Shown here piece by piece: positions 1 through 14,350 of a stretch of DNA of 64,000 bases (the stretch's first letter is position 1; each line of letters starts with the position of its first letter). The notes below the pieces were generated by a model. The model searched no databases. It was not told the origin of the DNA and worked only from the letters and a program-made list of their open reading frames with translations. Made by a program: the position numbers and the translations under genes. This stretch comes from Juglans regia. Lineage: Eukaryota > Streptophyta > Magnoliopsida > Fagales > Juglandaceae. Location of the stretch: contig NC_049903.1 of NCBI RefSeq assembly GCF_001411555.2, positions 34,592,145 to 34,656,144 on the forward strand. The letters run 5' to 3'.

Positions 1-1766
<1,766 letters not shown>

Positions 1767-1829
1767 TTTCCGGTGGCCGAGCTGTCTTTGTTGCTATACT
1801 TACGATTTGGAGTGGAGTGGGGGTGTAGT

Positions 1830-1853
1830 GGGGAGGGGAGGGGAGGGGAGGGG
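1830..1853 (+). repeat. (GGGGA)n run at the NSI leader, G-quadruplex-type motif
   Basis: Five runs of four G separated by single A occupy this stretch on the plus strand, which is the template strand of the minus-strand gene. The mRNA leader would carry CCCCT repeats. Four or more G runs with one-base loops satisfy the standard G-quadruplex pattern. Confidence 0.7.
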
Positions 1854-1857
1854 ATGG

Positions 1858-1866
1858 ATATATATA
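1858..1866 (-). promoter_or_regulatory. Likely TATA box of the NSI-type gene
   Basis: An alternating TA run on the minus strand lies about 92-100 nt upstream of the chosen ATG (1766). It is followed by a C-rich leader (CCCCT repeats). Position and sequence fit a plant TATA box with a transcription start near 1830. This is inference from sequence only. Confidence 0.4.
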
Positions 1867-2283
1867 CGATATGATTTTAGTGTATAGATACCGCACGCTC
1901 TTGACGCCGCCACCTCCCAATTAAAAGGAAAATGATTTACACTGTTGTGCATTGTGCAATGTAAAACATCTTATAAAAATAATATTGTTTTATAAATTTT
2001 TTTTTTATTTTATAATATTTTTATATAATATATGTATATCAATACTTCAATTAAAATGGGCAATGATACATCTCATTTTTTATTATTATTTTACTATTCG
2101 ATTTTTTTTTAGATTTAAATCTAAATTAAAAATCTCATATTCTTACATAATCTGTAAGAAAATATTTTCGTGTGAGCGTGGCTATCCATCAGTGATTGTT
2201 GCTAACTATTACATTAGCATACTTCTTCAAGCTATGAATCGGTGCTTCTTGCTAACTATTACATTTGTATTACAGTTGCTAAC

Positions 2284-4050
2284 CATGGATAGACTTCCCG
2301 CTAACCAATTATCACTATCCATTCTCCACAACGTTGTTCAAGACTGTGGTTGCTAACGACGATGGCAAAGAGATTAGCTTTGACTTACCTATGAGTTATA
2401 GTGGTGATGAGTTCGAATATGAGGCGATTTCGATCGTCACCCTTATTATTCTCGTGTGTTCTTAATCAGGATTTAATATTAGAATGCCACAACACAACAG
2501 AGGGTTGCACGAGATCAGATCAGTACATTCTAGGAATTTTGATTGGTCATCCAAAATATTGTATTGACTTATTGCGAATGGAGGTTGGGACATTTTGTGC
2601 ATGATTATGCTTGTTACGTGGAAATTACTTCTTGGTTGATTATAGACGATCGATGTCCGTGGAAAAGTTGGTAGGCATGTTTTGCCTTCTGGTAAACCAT
2701 GCACATGAGGACCAACGCATTGTGGGGTATCGGTTTCAACATTCCAGTAAAACCATTAATCTCCATGTGAGGGCAGTGGTACATGCACTATGTGAGCTTG
2801 GGATATAAATTATTGCACAAACACACACAAGTGGAGGGCTTCCTTCTATCGCAGGCAACTCCTAAAATAATCCTTGGTTTTGTGGTAACATTTTTCCAGT
2901 ATTCTCGTACTTCAGTAACTAGATTTCACTACTTTTGCAACCACAATAAAATAAAAGCTAACACGTTAATTATGTACGCTCGTTTATGTGTTTGCAATGA
3001 TGGTGCGATGGACGACACCACGATAAATGCGATTGGACTAGCTGATGTACGTGGGGCATATCGAAACCAGTATGGACGAATTGCTCAAAATGTGTTGTGT
3101 ATATATTACTTTGATATGAAGTTTACATTTTTCTACACGGGGTGGGAGGGAACATCTTATGATGCTCGCGTCTTCATCCATGCCTTGAGTTAACTGGAAG
3201 CCAATTTCCATGGCCAGCCGAGGGTAAACCTCCAATATTATTTAACTTTATATATGAATTTTTATTTTTTTATTTTATATATTTTTGTTAATGGGTTGTT
3301 AATTAACTATGTGTTTTGGGTTAAATGTGTTCAAGTTACTATTATCTACTTAATTCGGCTTTTCCATGCACTCAGGAATTTATGCCCCCATATTCCATAT
3401 AAATGTATCTATTACAGGAGTGATCGTCATAGTCAGCATTTATTTAGGGAGTATATATATATATATATATATACACATACTTAAGGTTTGCTTAAGTGGT
3501 AAAGGCCTTGGCTTTCGGGGTATGTTCACCCCACGTATAAGGTTCAAATTTTCTTGAATGCAAATAATCTCTAAGGATTATTAGAATAGAAAATTTTTTC
3601 CATAAATTACCTGAGGTGAACTTGTGAGAATCTTCTTGCTGAGGGCCAGTGAATTCCTAAGATTAAAAATTTTTTTTTCAAACACCCAATGCAAATAAAA
3701 AAATTTAAGAGTATAAAGATTGTTTTAATTATCATCATTCGTCAATTCGTAATGTAATTGAACGCACATTTGGTGTGTTGAAAGATCGATTTAAACTTTT
3801 AAAGTTTAATGCCTGTATATACTAGAGCTAGGCAAGGGCTCATCGTTACAACACGATGTACTCTGCATATAAGTTGATTAGAACGGTGACTCAAAATGAC
3901 TGGTTATTTGAGAGATGAAGTAACATGCAACTCTCTCAAAATGCACATGGGGTTGCAACATGATCATTGAATCAACCCAAGCTATGACTGCAATTAGGGA
4001 TGAGATTGCAATACCTATCTGGGAAAATATGAGTGGTCATTGAGCATGTA
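2284..4050 (+). pseudogene. Decayed PIF/Harbinger (HARBI1-like) transposase
   Basis: Several plus-strand blocks in different frames follow the order of plant PIF/Harbinger nucleases. Near 2650-2805 is the helical N-terminal part (SVEKLVGMF ... FQHSSKTINLHVRAVVHAL). Near 3003-3187 is the DDE core with the first Asp kept (GAMDDTTINAI, then YRNQYGRIAQNVL and GWEGTSYDARVF). A stretch near 3400-3450 resembles the APYRG-type block. Near 3715-3820 is [17 protein letters not shown], and at about 3990-4040 an AIRDEI-type tail. Frameshifts, stops and a SINE insertion (about 3480-3690) between the blocks make it non-functional. Terminal inverted repeats and target duplications were not found, so the limits are those of the coding remains. 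Confidence 0.85.
3480..3690 (+). mobile_element. tRNA-derived SINE inserted in the Harbinger pseudogene
   Basis: A pol III box A-like motif (TTGCTTAAGTGG, about 3488) is followed some 50 nt later by a box B-like motif (GGTTCAAATT, about 3541). A tRNA-unrelated body follows (TAAATTACCTGAGG at about 3605) and a T-rich end. It separates two Harbinger blocks, so it arrived later. A (TA)n microsatellite abuts it on the left (about 3450-3475). The body motif TAAATTACCTGA is shared with the second SINE at 57437-57655. Confidence 0.6.
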
Positions 4051-5364
4051 TTTCTGGGCATGTATGAGTTTTTGTCATGGTTGTAATGTTATGGTTCTTA
4101 TTGAAATATATAAACATTTTTCAATATTTAATTTTGAATTGGATTGGCGCTTTGAATATTGATATTTCATAAATCTTGTGTAATTCGAATTAAATAAATT
4201 TGAAATAATCTAAAGTTGAGAACTTTAACATCATTGGGAGAGACCTTTAATGGTATATTTGTTATTGATATTTTATAGTATTCCGATTTAAATAATTAAG
4301 GAAAAAAAATAAAGTTTATAATTTTTCAACTTATAACCGATAATTATAATTGTATATTCTATATTCATAATTGATAGGAATTTTTTAATTACAACAAATG
4401 ACATTCAAAATAACTGGTTAACTTTTCGTCCCTGCAATTAAAATTTATAGCTAATCTCTCTCTTTAATCGTTACATCTCATCATCAAGCACATGTACATT
4501 ATCTTACTCAATACATGATGAAAAGAGCTACTATGTCCACCAATTCTTACCCCTCTACTTGACTGTTTCGAAAAAATTTTATTTTTTATTTTTACTTAGT
4601 GATTAAGGAAATGATTTTAAGTGTATTGATTTATTTTTTTTATTTTTTAAAAATATTAAAAAAATGTTAATAAAAAAATTACAAAAACAAGTAGCGATAA
4701 CAATGAGCGGTGCTACTCAGACAGTAGGGTAGAACCGCTCATACATGATACTGTTTGAAGAGGAATTTCATGGACCATTACTCATTCATAGCATACTTTG
4801 TAGACATGGATATAATTAATGATAGGGTTAGAAAAAGCGTTGTCATTTTTACATATACTAGTTGGTCAGTCAGTGTTCATTTACGTACACTCAAGCTTTC
4901 ATCTTTGCTTGACCAACCCATTCTACCAAACTGTTTTTTTGACTAGCAAGTGGAGACCGAGCTCCGCTAGCTGTAATCAATCTACCTTTCGTGTCATGCC
5001 TTCCCAAAAGCTATATATTCTTCCTCCTCCTCCTGTACGTGGGATCGTTAAAATCATCCAAGGAACGTCATGGGAGCAGCCTAATTTTAATTAAACTCAT
5101 TTTCCAATTGAAGGCTTTGACATCATCCATAAACTCATCTGTAGTTCAACATCCAAAAGGATGATTACACATTCAATCGCTTATGATTAATATCCTAAGA
5201 TTTGGCGCGACTCAAAATTGAGCAAGTGTGAGGGTTAACTCGAAATTGTTATTTGTATACAAGGATCACTCTCGTATTTGTATTAAATGTGGGCTATGTT
5301 GGTTTTTGCTCTCTAAACCTTTCTATACGAGACAACTTGCTTGCAGCAATGTATAAATCTCGTA
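4051..5364. other. AT-rich intergenic stretch with MITE-like fragment
   Basis: No gene seen. At about 4530-4745 there is a stretch containing GAGCGGTGCTACTC and a T/A-rich core with GATTAAGGAAATGATTTTAAG. It resembles, in opposite orientation, the sequence at about 24790-24975 (CCATTTTCCTAATCATTAAAT). Both are probably copies of one short non-autonomous DNA element. Short open frames here (for example 4755-4946) have no recognisable features. Confidence 0.4.
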
Positions 5365-6050
5365 GTTTTAAATTTCGTTCCGTTCCAACTAGAACGACTG
5401 GGATTTTCTATTCAAGTGTAGTATCCAGTACACTATACCTCATATTCCATTTCATTCTAAATTTCAGCCTATTCTGACTCATTTCGGTCAATTCCGGCTA
5501 TTATAGCCGGAATTTGCATTCCAAAATATATTATGTTTCGAACTGTTTTAATGAAAATTTTATAACTTTCTTTAGTTTAAATGACATTTTTTGTAAATTT
5601 TAGATCTAAATGATATTTATGTAGTTTTAAAATCTAAAAGTCATTATATAATTTTAATTTTTTTTTGTAATTTTATATATGCCCCCCATCCTCTCTTTTT
5701 TTAATCTCATTATTTTTAATAATTTATCGGCTCTTTTATTTTATTTTTTCTTTAATTTTTTTTTGTCTCAATCTTGAGTTAATGATCTTTCTAATACTAT
5801 CTTTTAACACCAATATATCTACCTTTTGTATGTTTTCAATCTACATTCATTTTATAAATCCCAAATTCTTCTATTACTTGTACACACACACAATAATACA
5901 TACACGAGACACACTTCCGTATACATGTAATTATGTTATTAATATACAATTTATATATATATATAGCTAATCCCGAAATGCACAAATATCAAAATATTTC
6001 GTTTCAATATTTAAACCGGTACTAATGAGTACCGAAATGAAATTTAAAAC
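5365..6050. mobile_element. Non-autonomous DNA element with degenerate terminal inverted repeats (686 bp)
   Basis: The left end begins GTTTTAAATTTCGTTCC. The right end, read on the other strand, begins GTTTTAAATTTCATTTCGG. Both ends go on with related GGTAC/GTTCC-type sequence, and CGGTACTAATGAGTACCG near 6016-6033 is itself a hairpin. The interior is AT-rich and non-coding. No clear target-site duplication is seen, so the superfamily is not assigned. Confidence 0.55.
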
Positions 6051-6871
6051 ATTGATGAACACTAAACTTGGATGGCTTGAGCAAGCATATTGCATCAACC
6101 ACCAAGTCAAGGAGAGCCCCATGTGGTAACCTAATTGGTAATCTACCATCTTGATCGTGCCCTTTTATGTAAAGCAGAAAGGAACGATAATTATACAGCG
6201 AAGACATCCATTTTTCATGGTATGCGTTTTCACGAGTTAGGGGACAAAACTACGTTACTAAGTGATGAGAGATCACTATGGTATGGATAAGCCCCTTCTA
6301 CGTAGAAAGGAAAGGTACCAACAGCTGATACAAGTTTGCAAATTCAAGCCATGAAAAGATAGTGAAACGCTCAGCCAATCCACAATGCATCATTTCTTGC
6401 TTAATACTTGGAATGTCTCCAAAGAAACAAATAGAGAATCCAGAGTTGGCTTAGGTAACTGCTTAATTTAAACAACACATGGAAAATGACACACATACCA
6501 CGCACAAAAATTTGATCCATTGTCTTTAAGGCCTAATATATTATATTTTCCACACTTCTCAAATGTCACTAACACAAGAATAAATCCAATGAATGTATAA
6601 TAATGTTTACTGCATAAACTGACCTCAACAAACCTAAACTCAATTATATAACCTTTTTTTTTTTTCTTTTGCATTATATTTTTTTTGTTTTTTTGTCTTT
6701 CTGTTCAATAAAGAAAAGGAGAAGGAAAAAAAAAAAAAAAAATCACCAGAACGCTCACCCACCAGGAACTGTTAGCCTATTCTTGTAGCTGTGCTGAAGT
6801 GAAAGGTAGCACAAGATATTTCAGCAAGAATTTCTGGAACGGAACATTTCAGCCTAGAATAATATGAACAC
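6051..6871. other. 3' flank of the KH gene
   Basis: AT-rich sequence downstream of the minus-strand KH gene, with no coding evidence. The first few hundred bases below 6872 are probably its 3' untranslated region. A T-rich tract near 6652-6695 and an A run near 6726-6742 could relate to 3' end formation or be old insertions. Confidence 0.4.
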
Positions 6872-9716
6872 TCAGCGTCCTGTTTTTGCACGTTTCATGC
6901 CACTTGAATTGAAAGGGGACACACTACCACTTGGCCCAGGACTCTCTTCTCTGAAATTTGAATTTAGCATAGCTAATTCACGCAACTGCTGCCTCTTAAT
7001 AAAATCCTGGGACTCGTCCTGCGTATTGAAGGTTACGTCCAAAAAAAAAAAAAAAATGGAGACTTTACATCAAAACTAAGATCAAAACAAGCCACTAATA
7101 AGTTATAAAAACTACTGCAACTAATTAACATATGTAAGGAGAATTTAGGGCAGATTACTGCACATAGCTTCTGTAAATAAGATGTCTGTGCAGGGAATGG
7201 GAGCAGCTTATCCAAAGAATTGCTTATACTTACTATAAATCAATTCCTAATGGAATGTTTTCAAAGAAAAAAGGTGAAAGATAAAAGTGTCTTCAACTGA
7301 ATGCTCGACCTGCAAAAAGGCCCTTCCTCACTTCTCACAAGAAAGTGATAAATCTTAAACATGAAATGAAGGCTTATACCAAAGGTAAAACATAGAGCTT
7401 TAATAGATTTAGTATGCCTATTTGGCTTCAATCGCTAAAATAAGACTCTCATCAAATGGCAGATTCCTCTGTGAAGCTATCCTTATGTGAATGCCTCAAT
7501 TTCCATCAGATTTTCCAAAAATATATATTGTCTTCAAGAACAAGCAAACACGCAGTTGCATTTAAAGGATAAAATTTCAGAACGTGTTGCAAATAATAAT
7601 AGTTTTTTATTTTTTCTAAGTAATAATAATTAGCCATCCACAATACAATTATGTGGAATTTCAAAATAGAAAGCGATAGGAACTAGTTAGAGATGTATAC
7701 CACAGGTTTGAGTAATTCTTCAATAATTTCCTGTGCCTGCCTCAACCTTATATCAACAACACTGGCAGGTAAATCAGCCTCAATTAAAATGTGGAGTGGT
7801 TCATTCAGGTGCTCATAGCCCGGTCTTCCCCTTAGCTTTTCTTCCTTGAGATTGAAAAGTACAGAACATGCAAATAAATACCAGTCTTAAACATGAAAAG
7901 ATCACATAAAAAAGTCCATAAAAATCGCATTATATTTCCGTATCAGTTTTGGTTGAATAATTGTTGAGAAACTAGAATTCTAATAGCAGTGCACTACAGG
8001 AAGGAGTGGAATAGGTGTGAAGTACCTTGTCTGGATCCTTGATTGAGCCTTTCCCTCTAATGTATACACGGCAGCCTGTTGTAGCTTCCACCCGTTTCAA
8101 GGAATTGCCTCTAGGGCCAAGAAGCCGCCCAACAAAGTTGAACTAACACGCATAAAGAAACAAACCATTTGGTGCAACTGGTTTTTAACACAGCGGAACA
8201 GATGAAAATATGCAATCAAATTTTACTTCATAAACTAACATTTTATACAAAGCTCACATTTGGGTAGGTATCAACTGGAATTTCCAAACGCAAAATCCTC
8301 TTGACAGTGTATGAGCTAGGGCTTGCAGGTGCACCTTGCCAGTCCATTGTCATTCCGGGGGGTCCACTTAATCTCTATTATGTAATGAAAGGTGCTTAGA
8401 ACTTAAAATGAAATACCAAACAAGAATGAGTTAAAGGAAAAATTGCATGTGGTTCTCAAATACACTAGGAACATTCAATAAAAATTCATCTGTCTGAGCA
8501 GAAAGATCGTATGCAGAGTGAACCAGAGAATGTACATGCAGGGTAAGCATGTCAAACAAGCAGCAACCAGCAATAACCCTCCTTGTGGACCATTTACTCC
8601 GATTCAGAAAAACATTTAGTATGACCAGTCAAACAACTCATTCTTTGTCTCTTTGCACTTGCAATCTAGTCACATACAAATAAAAAATAACATTAAAAGT
8701 AAAAAGAGCCAATCCTCAGGTGTGCTTATATTACATCTGAAAATCAGGTCGCTCATCAAGTCAAGCACATTCATACAGCTAACTAACTATCCCATTTTCA
8801 CATCACTTGTGAGCTTCAATTGCAATCTTCAAGCATGCATATACCTTGTAAACTATCTAACTCCAAGATAAAAAGAGAGGTGAATATTGAAATAACTTCA
8901 TTTTATTTGTGCATGTGAATATTACAGAAGGATGTGAATATGCCTTCATCAGTTTAGCATTCATCGCTGCTCATTCAAGATAAACTATATCATCATTTAG
9001 CCATCTAATGCAATAACACGTCTCATGAGATGATAGAAGGAGTTGGGGGAAAAGTTGTGAGCCAGCAGAACTGCTGAAATTGAGTATTCTAGGCTGGAGG
9101 TTCACAAACAGCTCTGCTTTTTCTCTACTGATGAACTTTCCTCCTTGAGTAGCAGCTTGAGGTAAGTCAAAAACATTTGTAGATTTGTTCAGCTCAGGGT
9201 TAAAATGGACATTTTGTGACATGGGTCATTTATAAGAGCACTTCAAATTGTCCATCCACTTCCAAGTTCCTTGACAAGATCTCCGTACAATGACCTCACC
9301 TAAAGTTTGACCCCATTCTCAACTAATGCTTTTCTTAGCATATTCCACAAAATTATGCAATTTAATTGGTATGTTTATGTAAAAAAAAAAAAAAAAAGGA
9401 AAAGAAAAAGAAAAAGATAGACTTGTTATATTGCTGTGGCTCTACCCTTATTATATTGCCTTCCAATTATATGCATTTGATATACGAGCAATCTACCAAA
9501 TCACGTGAAGTCAAACATCATACTTATTAACCAGTGACTTAATATCAAACCATATGCATATGACGCACATCTTGTAAACTTATTTGTTCATAGTTGCAAA
9601 ACTTGAAACACAAAAACAAAATAGAGGTCAAGGGCGCCATAAATCAGATAAACAATAACCTCCGGAGGAAGGCCATTCCAGCCACCTAATCCCGTCCCAG
9701 TGACACTTGACATGAT

Positions 9717-9751
<35 letters not shown>

Positions 9752-11240
9752 GAAGTCTGTCAAAGTCACCAAAACCTTGGTTGGACATCATTCCAGAAAC
9801 CCGTAATATCTCTGCATGTTAAATAGAATTTCATATGAGAAACTGACTCACACTCTTGACAAATATAACATTAAACGTGAGGCATCACTGAAAGGGATGG
9901 AATCTTAAAAACATAGCAAAACGTAGGGGGAGGAAAAAAAAAAGCCCTCAGCTACAAGACCATTAAGCCAAGAGCCATATAGAAGACAGGCATATGACAC
10001 TAGTTAAAGTTCAATGTCTTAGTTCCGCTAAACAAGGATGCCTATTGAGGACAACTACTCAGCTGAACTAGGCTTGAGCAATTCACTTAGGTCTTAAACT
10101 CATGTGCAGAATTTTTGTGGACTTACACGCTAGCAAACTGCAGAATAACCAAAGTAGTGAGCTAATCATCTCCATAAACACAAAACTACCCATGAAGCTA
10201 TGCCAGAGACTGCTAAAAAAGTCTTATAAAACCCCAAAATCATATGCCATCAACATGTTTTATGTTATTAGCTCTAGCATTGTTATACTTGCATCTCATA
10301 ATTTCATCGTACAAGTAACTAACCAAGACCACCCCGACACCAACCCCAGTGCAAAGTTATTTGCCAGACTCTTTCATGCAATCATATCATTTTCATCCTA
10401 AGGCCTTTAGATGATGTATAAATTGGTCCAGACATTACAATTATAAGTTTCTCTAACTTGCCAAAAGATAATAATGTCAAGGTACATTGAAGAACCAAAT
10501 AAAACTAAAATGATTTTAAAAAGATAGAAACTTGACTTCATTCCAGACTAACAAACTAAGCATCCGCCAAATATCTAAAACTCCATGATTTGGGTTATAT
10601 TTTCATGAGACTTCCAACTTTCCCAAAGGGAAACATTAATATAGCCTCATCTCAGAAACAAGAATTCCCATATCATCAAGCCAGGAATGCAGACACGCTC
10701 AATGATTGTAGGGAAAATAGCAGAGATGGATGCTCGATCAAATCCAATAATTGTTATCATTGACTAGGAAACTGGTGGCCAAGTTCATGCGGCTAAAGGT
10801 TTGAGAACAATCCGACCGATCTAATCCCACAAAAACAGGCACATTTCTTAACTCAACAATTCTGTGACAGAGAAGAGAATCAATAAAAATGGCAAATCCA
10901 GATCCAAAATTCAGAGATTTAGGAAGTGACCTTGATTTAATAGTCGGCTACATATCGGAAGAACTTGCATGAACGGTCCAAGCTTTTGATGCTCTGCAAG
11001 CAGTTCTGACAAGTACTGACTACAAAAAAACCACCCCGTCCACGGAGATCAAAAGAACAGGACTTTGAGAGACACGAAAGAAATTCAACAACTTGACCAA
11101 GACTATATCTGTGTCTGCGGTTCAATCCTGTTTAATTGTACAGTACTTTGGGAGGCGTACCTGTCAACATCTGGGGTGCTTCTAATCTGTGGTGAAGCAG
11201 CCCTTGCGGGTGAGAAGTTGGGATTGTACAGACCTGACAT
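6872..11240 (-). CDS. STAR/QKI-type KH-domain RNA-binding protein (SPIN1 / At3g08620-like)
   Basis: RNA-binding protein of the plant STAR family (relatives of Quaking and SPIN1), nuclear and involved in RNA processing in known members. Seven exons on the minus strand: 11240-11161, 11019-10931, 9811-9660, 8374-8258, 8142-8026, 7844-7701 and 7018-6872. All have consensus splice sites and matching phases, giving 281 aa plus stop, the usual length. Order: [20 protein letters not shown] start; dimerisation-type helix [15 protein letters not shown] (about 29-43); a Ser/Gly-rich linker; then the extended KH domain. [12 protein letters not shown] begins at residue 147, with the GPRG loop at 155-158, followed by [14 protein letters not shown] and the QUA2-like tail [23 protein letters not shown]. 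The C-terminus ends GMKRAKTGR. Its neighbour MWFE lies divergently 2.8 kb away. Confidence 0.95.
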
Positions 11241-14023
11241 GGCTTTTTCGCTTATATTTTAGAGAGAATTCGAACAAACAAAGGAATGAGATTGAAAAAA
11301 GGGTTTAGTTGTTCTCGTTGCAGAAGAAAAAGGAGAGACAAAGCACCATCAATAAAGGGAGCCTGTAATAAGGGAAGAAAAAGAGAAAGAAGCAGCAGAA
11401 AATAAATGGGTCGACAGCTCTGTCAAATTTGCAGAAAGGGAAGCAAAACCTTTAATTATTTTCTTCTTTTCGGTTCCACTAAATAATTTTCTCTTTTTAA
11501 TATTCAACCTTTGCCTTTGGAGTTTTGTTAAGCAAATTCTATTATTTATGTATAAATTTATCGCATTAACCACTAACCAACCTTTTTTATAATTAAAATA
11601 AATTATTTACGTTCCTATTTGTAAAAAACAGAACTCAACTCATGAGCTGCCGGCAGTGGGAACTGAGGGTCGAAACAAGTGGGATCTTTCCTGAACCGAG
11701 AACTTTAACTTAAGGCCTAAGAATCTGCAGCAAAATTATTACAGTGGCCGAACGAGCGAGGAAATACACACAGTGAGGACTGTGAGAGGTTTTCGCCTTT
11801 GGTTTTTTTTTTTTTAATTAATTTACTGCTGAGGTGGAATTGAGATTTGCTGTGCCGGATATATTCTAGATAAATGAGATTTGTAGTTATGGAATGTTTA
11901 AATATTATATAATTTTTTTTAAAAAAAATAAATAAATAAATACAATATTTAAAGAATTTTTTTTTTTTTATAAATAATTATCCGACGCTTACCCAACTCA
12001 CGACTATAATATTATTCTATATACTGTCGTCATACATGTCATTGCATTTGCGAAGGAAGGAGTCGGGCACGCAAGAAATCAAGGTTGTGTTGGGGTTGTC
12101 CCTCCCGCACAAGCGTGGTAGAGGCAGAGGCAGCGTCCCAATGGCAAATGATGTTTTTTGCCAACGCAGTATTAGCTGGACAGTCCATTGTGATTGTATT
12201 TACTCAACCTCAACCTCTAAATAACATTACGTACATTTCTTACTTACGAGTGTGTACGACAGCGTCGTTTTGCTTGGCTTCCTCGTTCTGCTTTATTTTT
12301 CCTCTATTTCATCCTGATCTGCCTCTGCCTCTGCCCTCCCTCCTTACTTGGAAATTAGAGTGCGCCATTTTATTTTTTTCCAAGCAACTTGACATGCCAT
12401 TACTGATGTGCTCGCTCGAGCATCAAGCTTGCCATTACTTGATTCTTCCCAGATCAAACAGTGAATGCAATAAAAAAGTAAAAAAAAATTCCAGAAAATT
12501 AGATGACTGGAACTGGAAGGCCTGAAAATCTTATGGAACTCACTCCAACATTTTCCAATACACAATCAACCATGATAACCCACTCTCTTTGCCCGCAGCC
12601 CCATTCTATACAAATGAAGTAACTCTCCCTTAATTTCTCCATAAACCATTAATTAATTTGTGCAATATATATTGTCTCTCAAGTGAAAGACTCCATATAT
12701 ATATATATATATATAAGAAGCTGATCTATTAGCTGCATGCCATGGTACCGACTACTCCAGAATCGTGAAACCATGTCTAAAACGTCAACCATGCAGATGC
12801 AGCAGCTCCGCATTAAGATCATGCACCTCAAGTTCAAATTTCAAATACTGAGTCCAAGCCATAGCAGACCTACAGACAACCCATGTTCAAAAATGAGTAA
12901 ATTGATCTCTGTTTCACCACTAGTTCTGCTACGCCTCTCTCTTCTCCAATTCATCCTTCCCTATCTTTGAGGCCAAAAGATCAGTACCTCCTTTCATTCC
13001 TTCTTCTTCCCCCTCTGATCTTCCTCAACCAAACAACCCTGATAGTTGTAACAAGGAAAAGCATAAACATAAGGCCACATAAAACAGAGAGTTTTAATTA
13101 GACGTACAAGATATTTGGCGGAAGACATCTCATGGGGCTCACTTGGATTAATTCCAAAAGTAGGCAAGCCACGAATAAAGAACAAAAACTTGTCACGCTC
13201 AAACAAGCAATGCAGGTTCATACACTCATAGTTAATATTGGTCATATTTTTTTATTATTATTATTTAATTAATATTCTAATAATAACTAGAAGATAGACA
13301 ATCCATTCGTCAATGTAATTATAGATAGATAAGAATGAATAATCACTGATTTTATATAATTTATATTTGATGTCTATATCTAAATTGCAAATATATATAT
13401 ATAAATCATAATTGAGAGGCATGCAAATACGTTTTGGGAGACGGAAGTCAAGAGCGGTGGGGGCCTCAATGAACGATAACCAATTGGGTTGAGACAGGAC
13501 AAGGATTAACTATAATGTCACCAACATTAGGCATTTAATAAAGGGAGTGATACTAATACAGTAATACCTACCACTCACACCAATGCCTAAACAAGATCCG
13601 ACAATATAAAAATTGGTCTCGGGGACCTTGGACTGTTTATAAATGGTGTTTTAAGTTTTAACTGTGTAATCGAAAAGGTAAAGCTCATGGAATTCACATT
13701 AATAAAGAGAATATTCAGACTCCCAAAATAACTTAAAAATAGCTTTTGAAACCATTACTATGAAAATCAATTACAAACACAACCTTAAATTAATTAATGG
13801 AGGCTATGGAGCCAGCCAGCCTACTTTTTGTCCCTGTCTGTCTGTCTCTCTGTCTGTATTACATTTCTTAGAGAAGCCCAAGGCCCATACTCTCGGAGCC
13901 GGGCTGAGGACTCGTGGCAGATAACCAACTAACCAACCAACTCCTTCCTTTCCAAGCCTGTGAGCAGCAGGGGAAAAAATCAAGGAGAGAGAGAGAGAGA
14001 GATCCGATCATCCTCGACTCGAG
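11241..14023. other. Divergent intergenic region between KH and MWFE genes
   Basis: Holds the leaders and promoters of two divergent genes. Purine-rich sequence just above 11240 is likely KH 5' untranslated region. A (TA)n run lies at about 12699-12715, and CTGT/GTCT repeats near 13835-13860 and GA repeats near 13985-14000 sit in the MWFE leader. Open frames such as 12085-12525 are not supported by any recognisable protein feature. No tRNA, rRNA or known microRNA precursor was recognised. Confidence 0.4.
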
Positions 14024-14350
14024 ATGGCGTGGGTTTGGTGGGAAGCAGCTCTACCTCTGGGAATCATAGCAGGAATGCTGTGTTATGGGTAGTGCTCAGT
14101 ATTACATGCACAAAGCCGTTCATGACCGGGTATCTTCTTTTTTGTTTTTTCACTTGTAGATTATTATATCTTATCAATCATCCTTGAAATCATTATTTCT
14201 CCGACCGACGTTATTCCTAATAATTACTTTACTGATTCTTTTTTTTTTTTCTTCCAGACGAAGCATATCAGCAACGACGTGTGGGATGTGGCTATGGAAC
14301 GGAGGGACAAGAAGCTCATTGAGAAGCTCTCTGCTGCTGCTCATTATTAA
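14024..14350 (+). CDS. NDUFA1: Complex I subunit MWFE / NDUFA1 (frame disrupted by 2 nt in exon 1)
   Basis: Small single-pass subunit of mitochondrial NADH:ubiquinone oxidoreductase (membrane arm, family length about 65 aa). Exon 1 is 14024-14129, the intron 14130-14257 (GTATCT..TTCCAG), exon 2 14258-14350. The N-terminal frame reads AWVWWEAALPLGIIAGMLC, the conserved signal-anchor. It then reaches TAG at 14090-14092, because the TGTGT-type run at 14079-14083 is 2 nt short of what the family needs. From 14085 the correct frame resumes: MGSAQYYMHKAVHDR|TKHISNDVWDV, then AMERRDKKLIEKL and a stop at 14348. The splice junction keeps that frame. Everything else looks conserved, so a sequencing or assembly error is as likely as a real lesion. 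In Arabidopsis this gene sits next to the KH gene. Confidence 0.88.

Noticed and set aside
1952..2356. 134-codon plus-strand frame
   Set aside because: Made of T-rich low-complexity sequence up to the Harbinger remains. No domain.
12085..12525. 146-codon open frame between KH and MWFE
   Set aside because: No recognisable domain, low-complexity stretches, no flanking exon structure; treated as non-coding promoter region.
12700..12760. Possible microRNA-like AGAAGCTGATCTATTAGCTG stretch
   Set aside because: Superficial resemblance to miR167 only. No complementary arm forming a precursor was seen.
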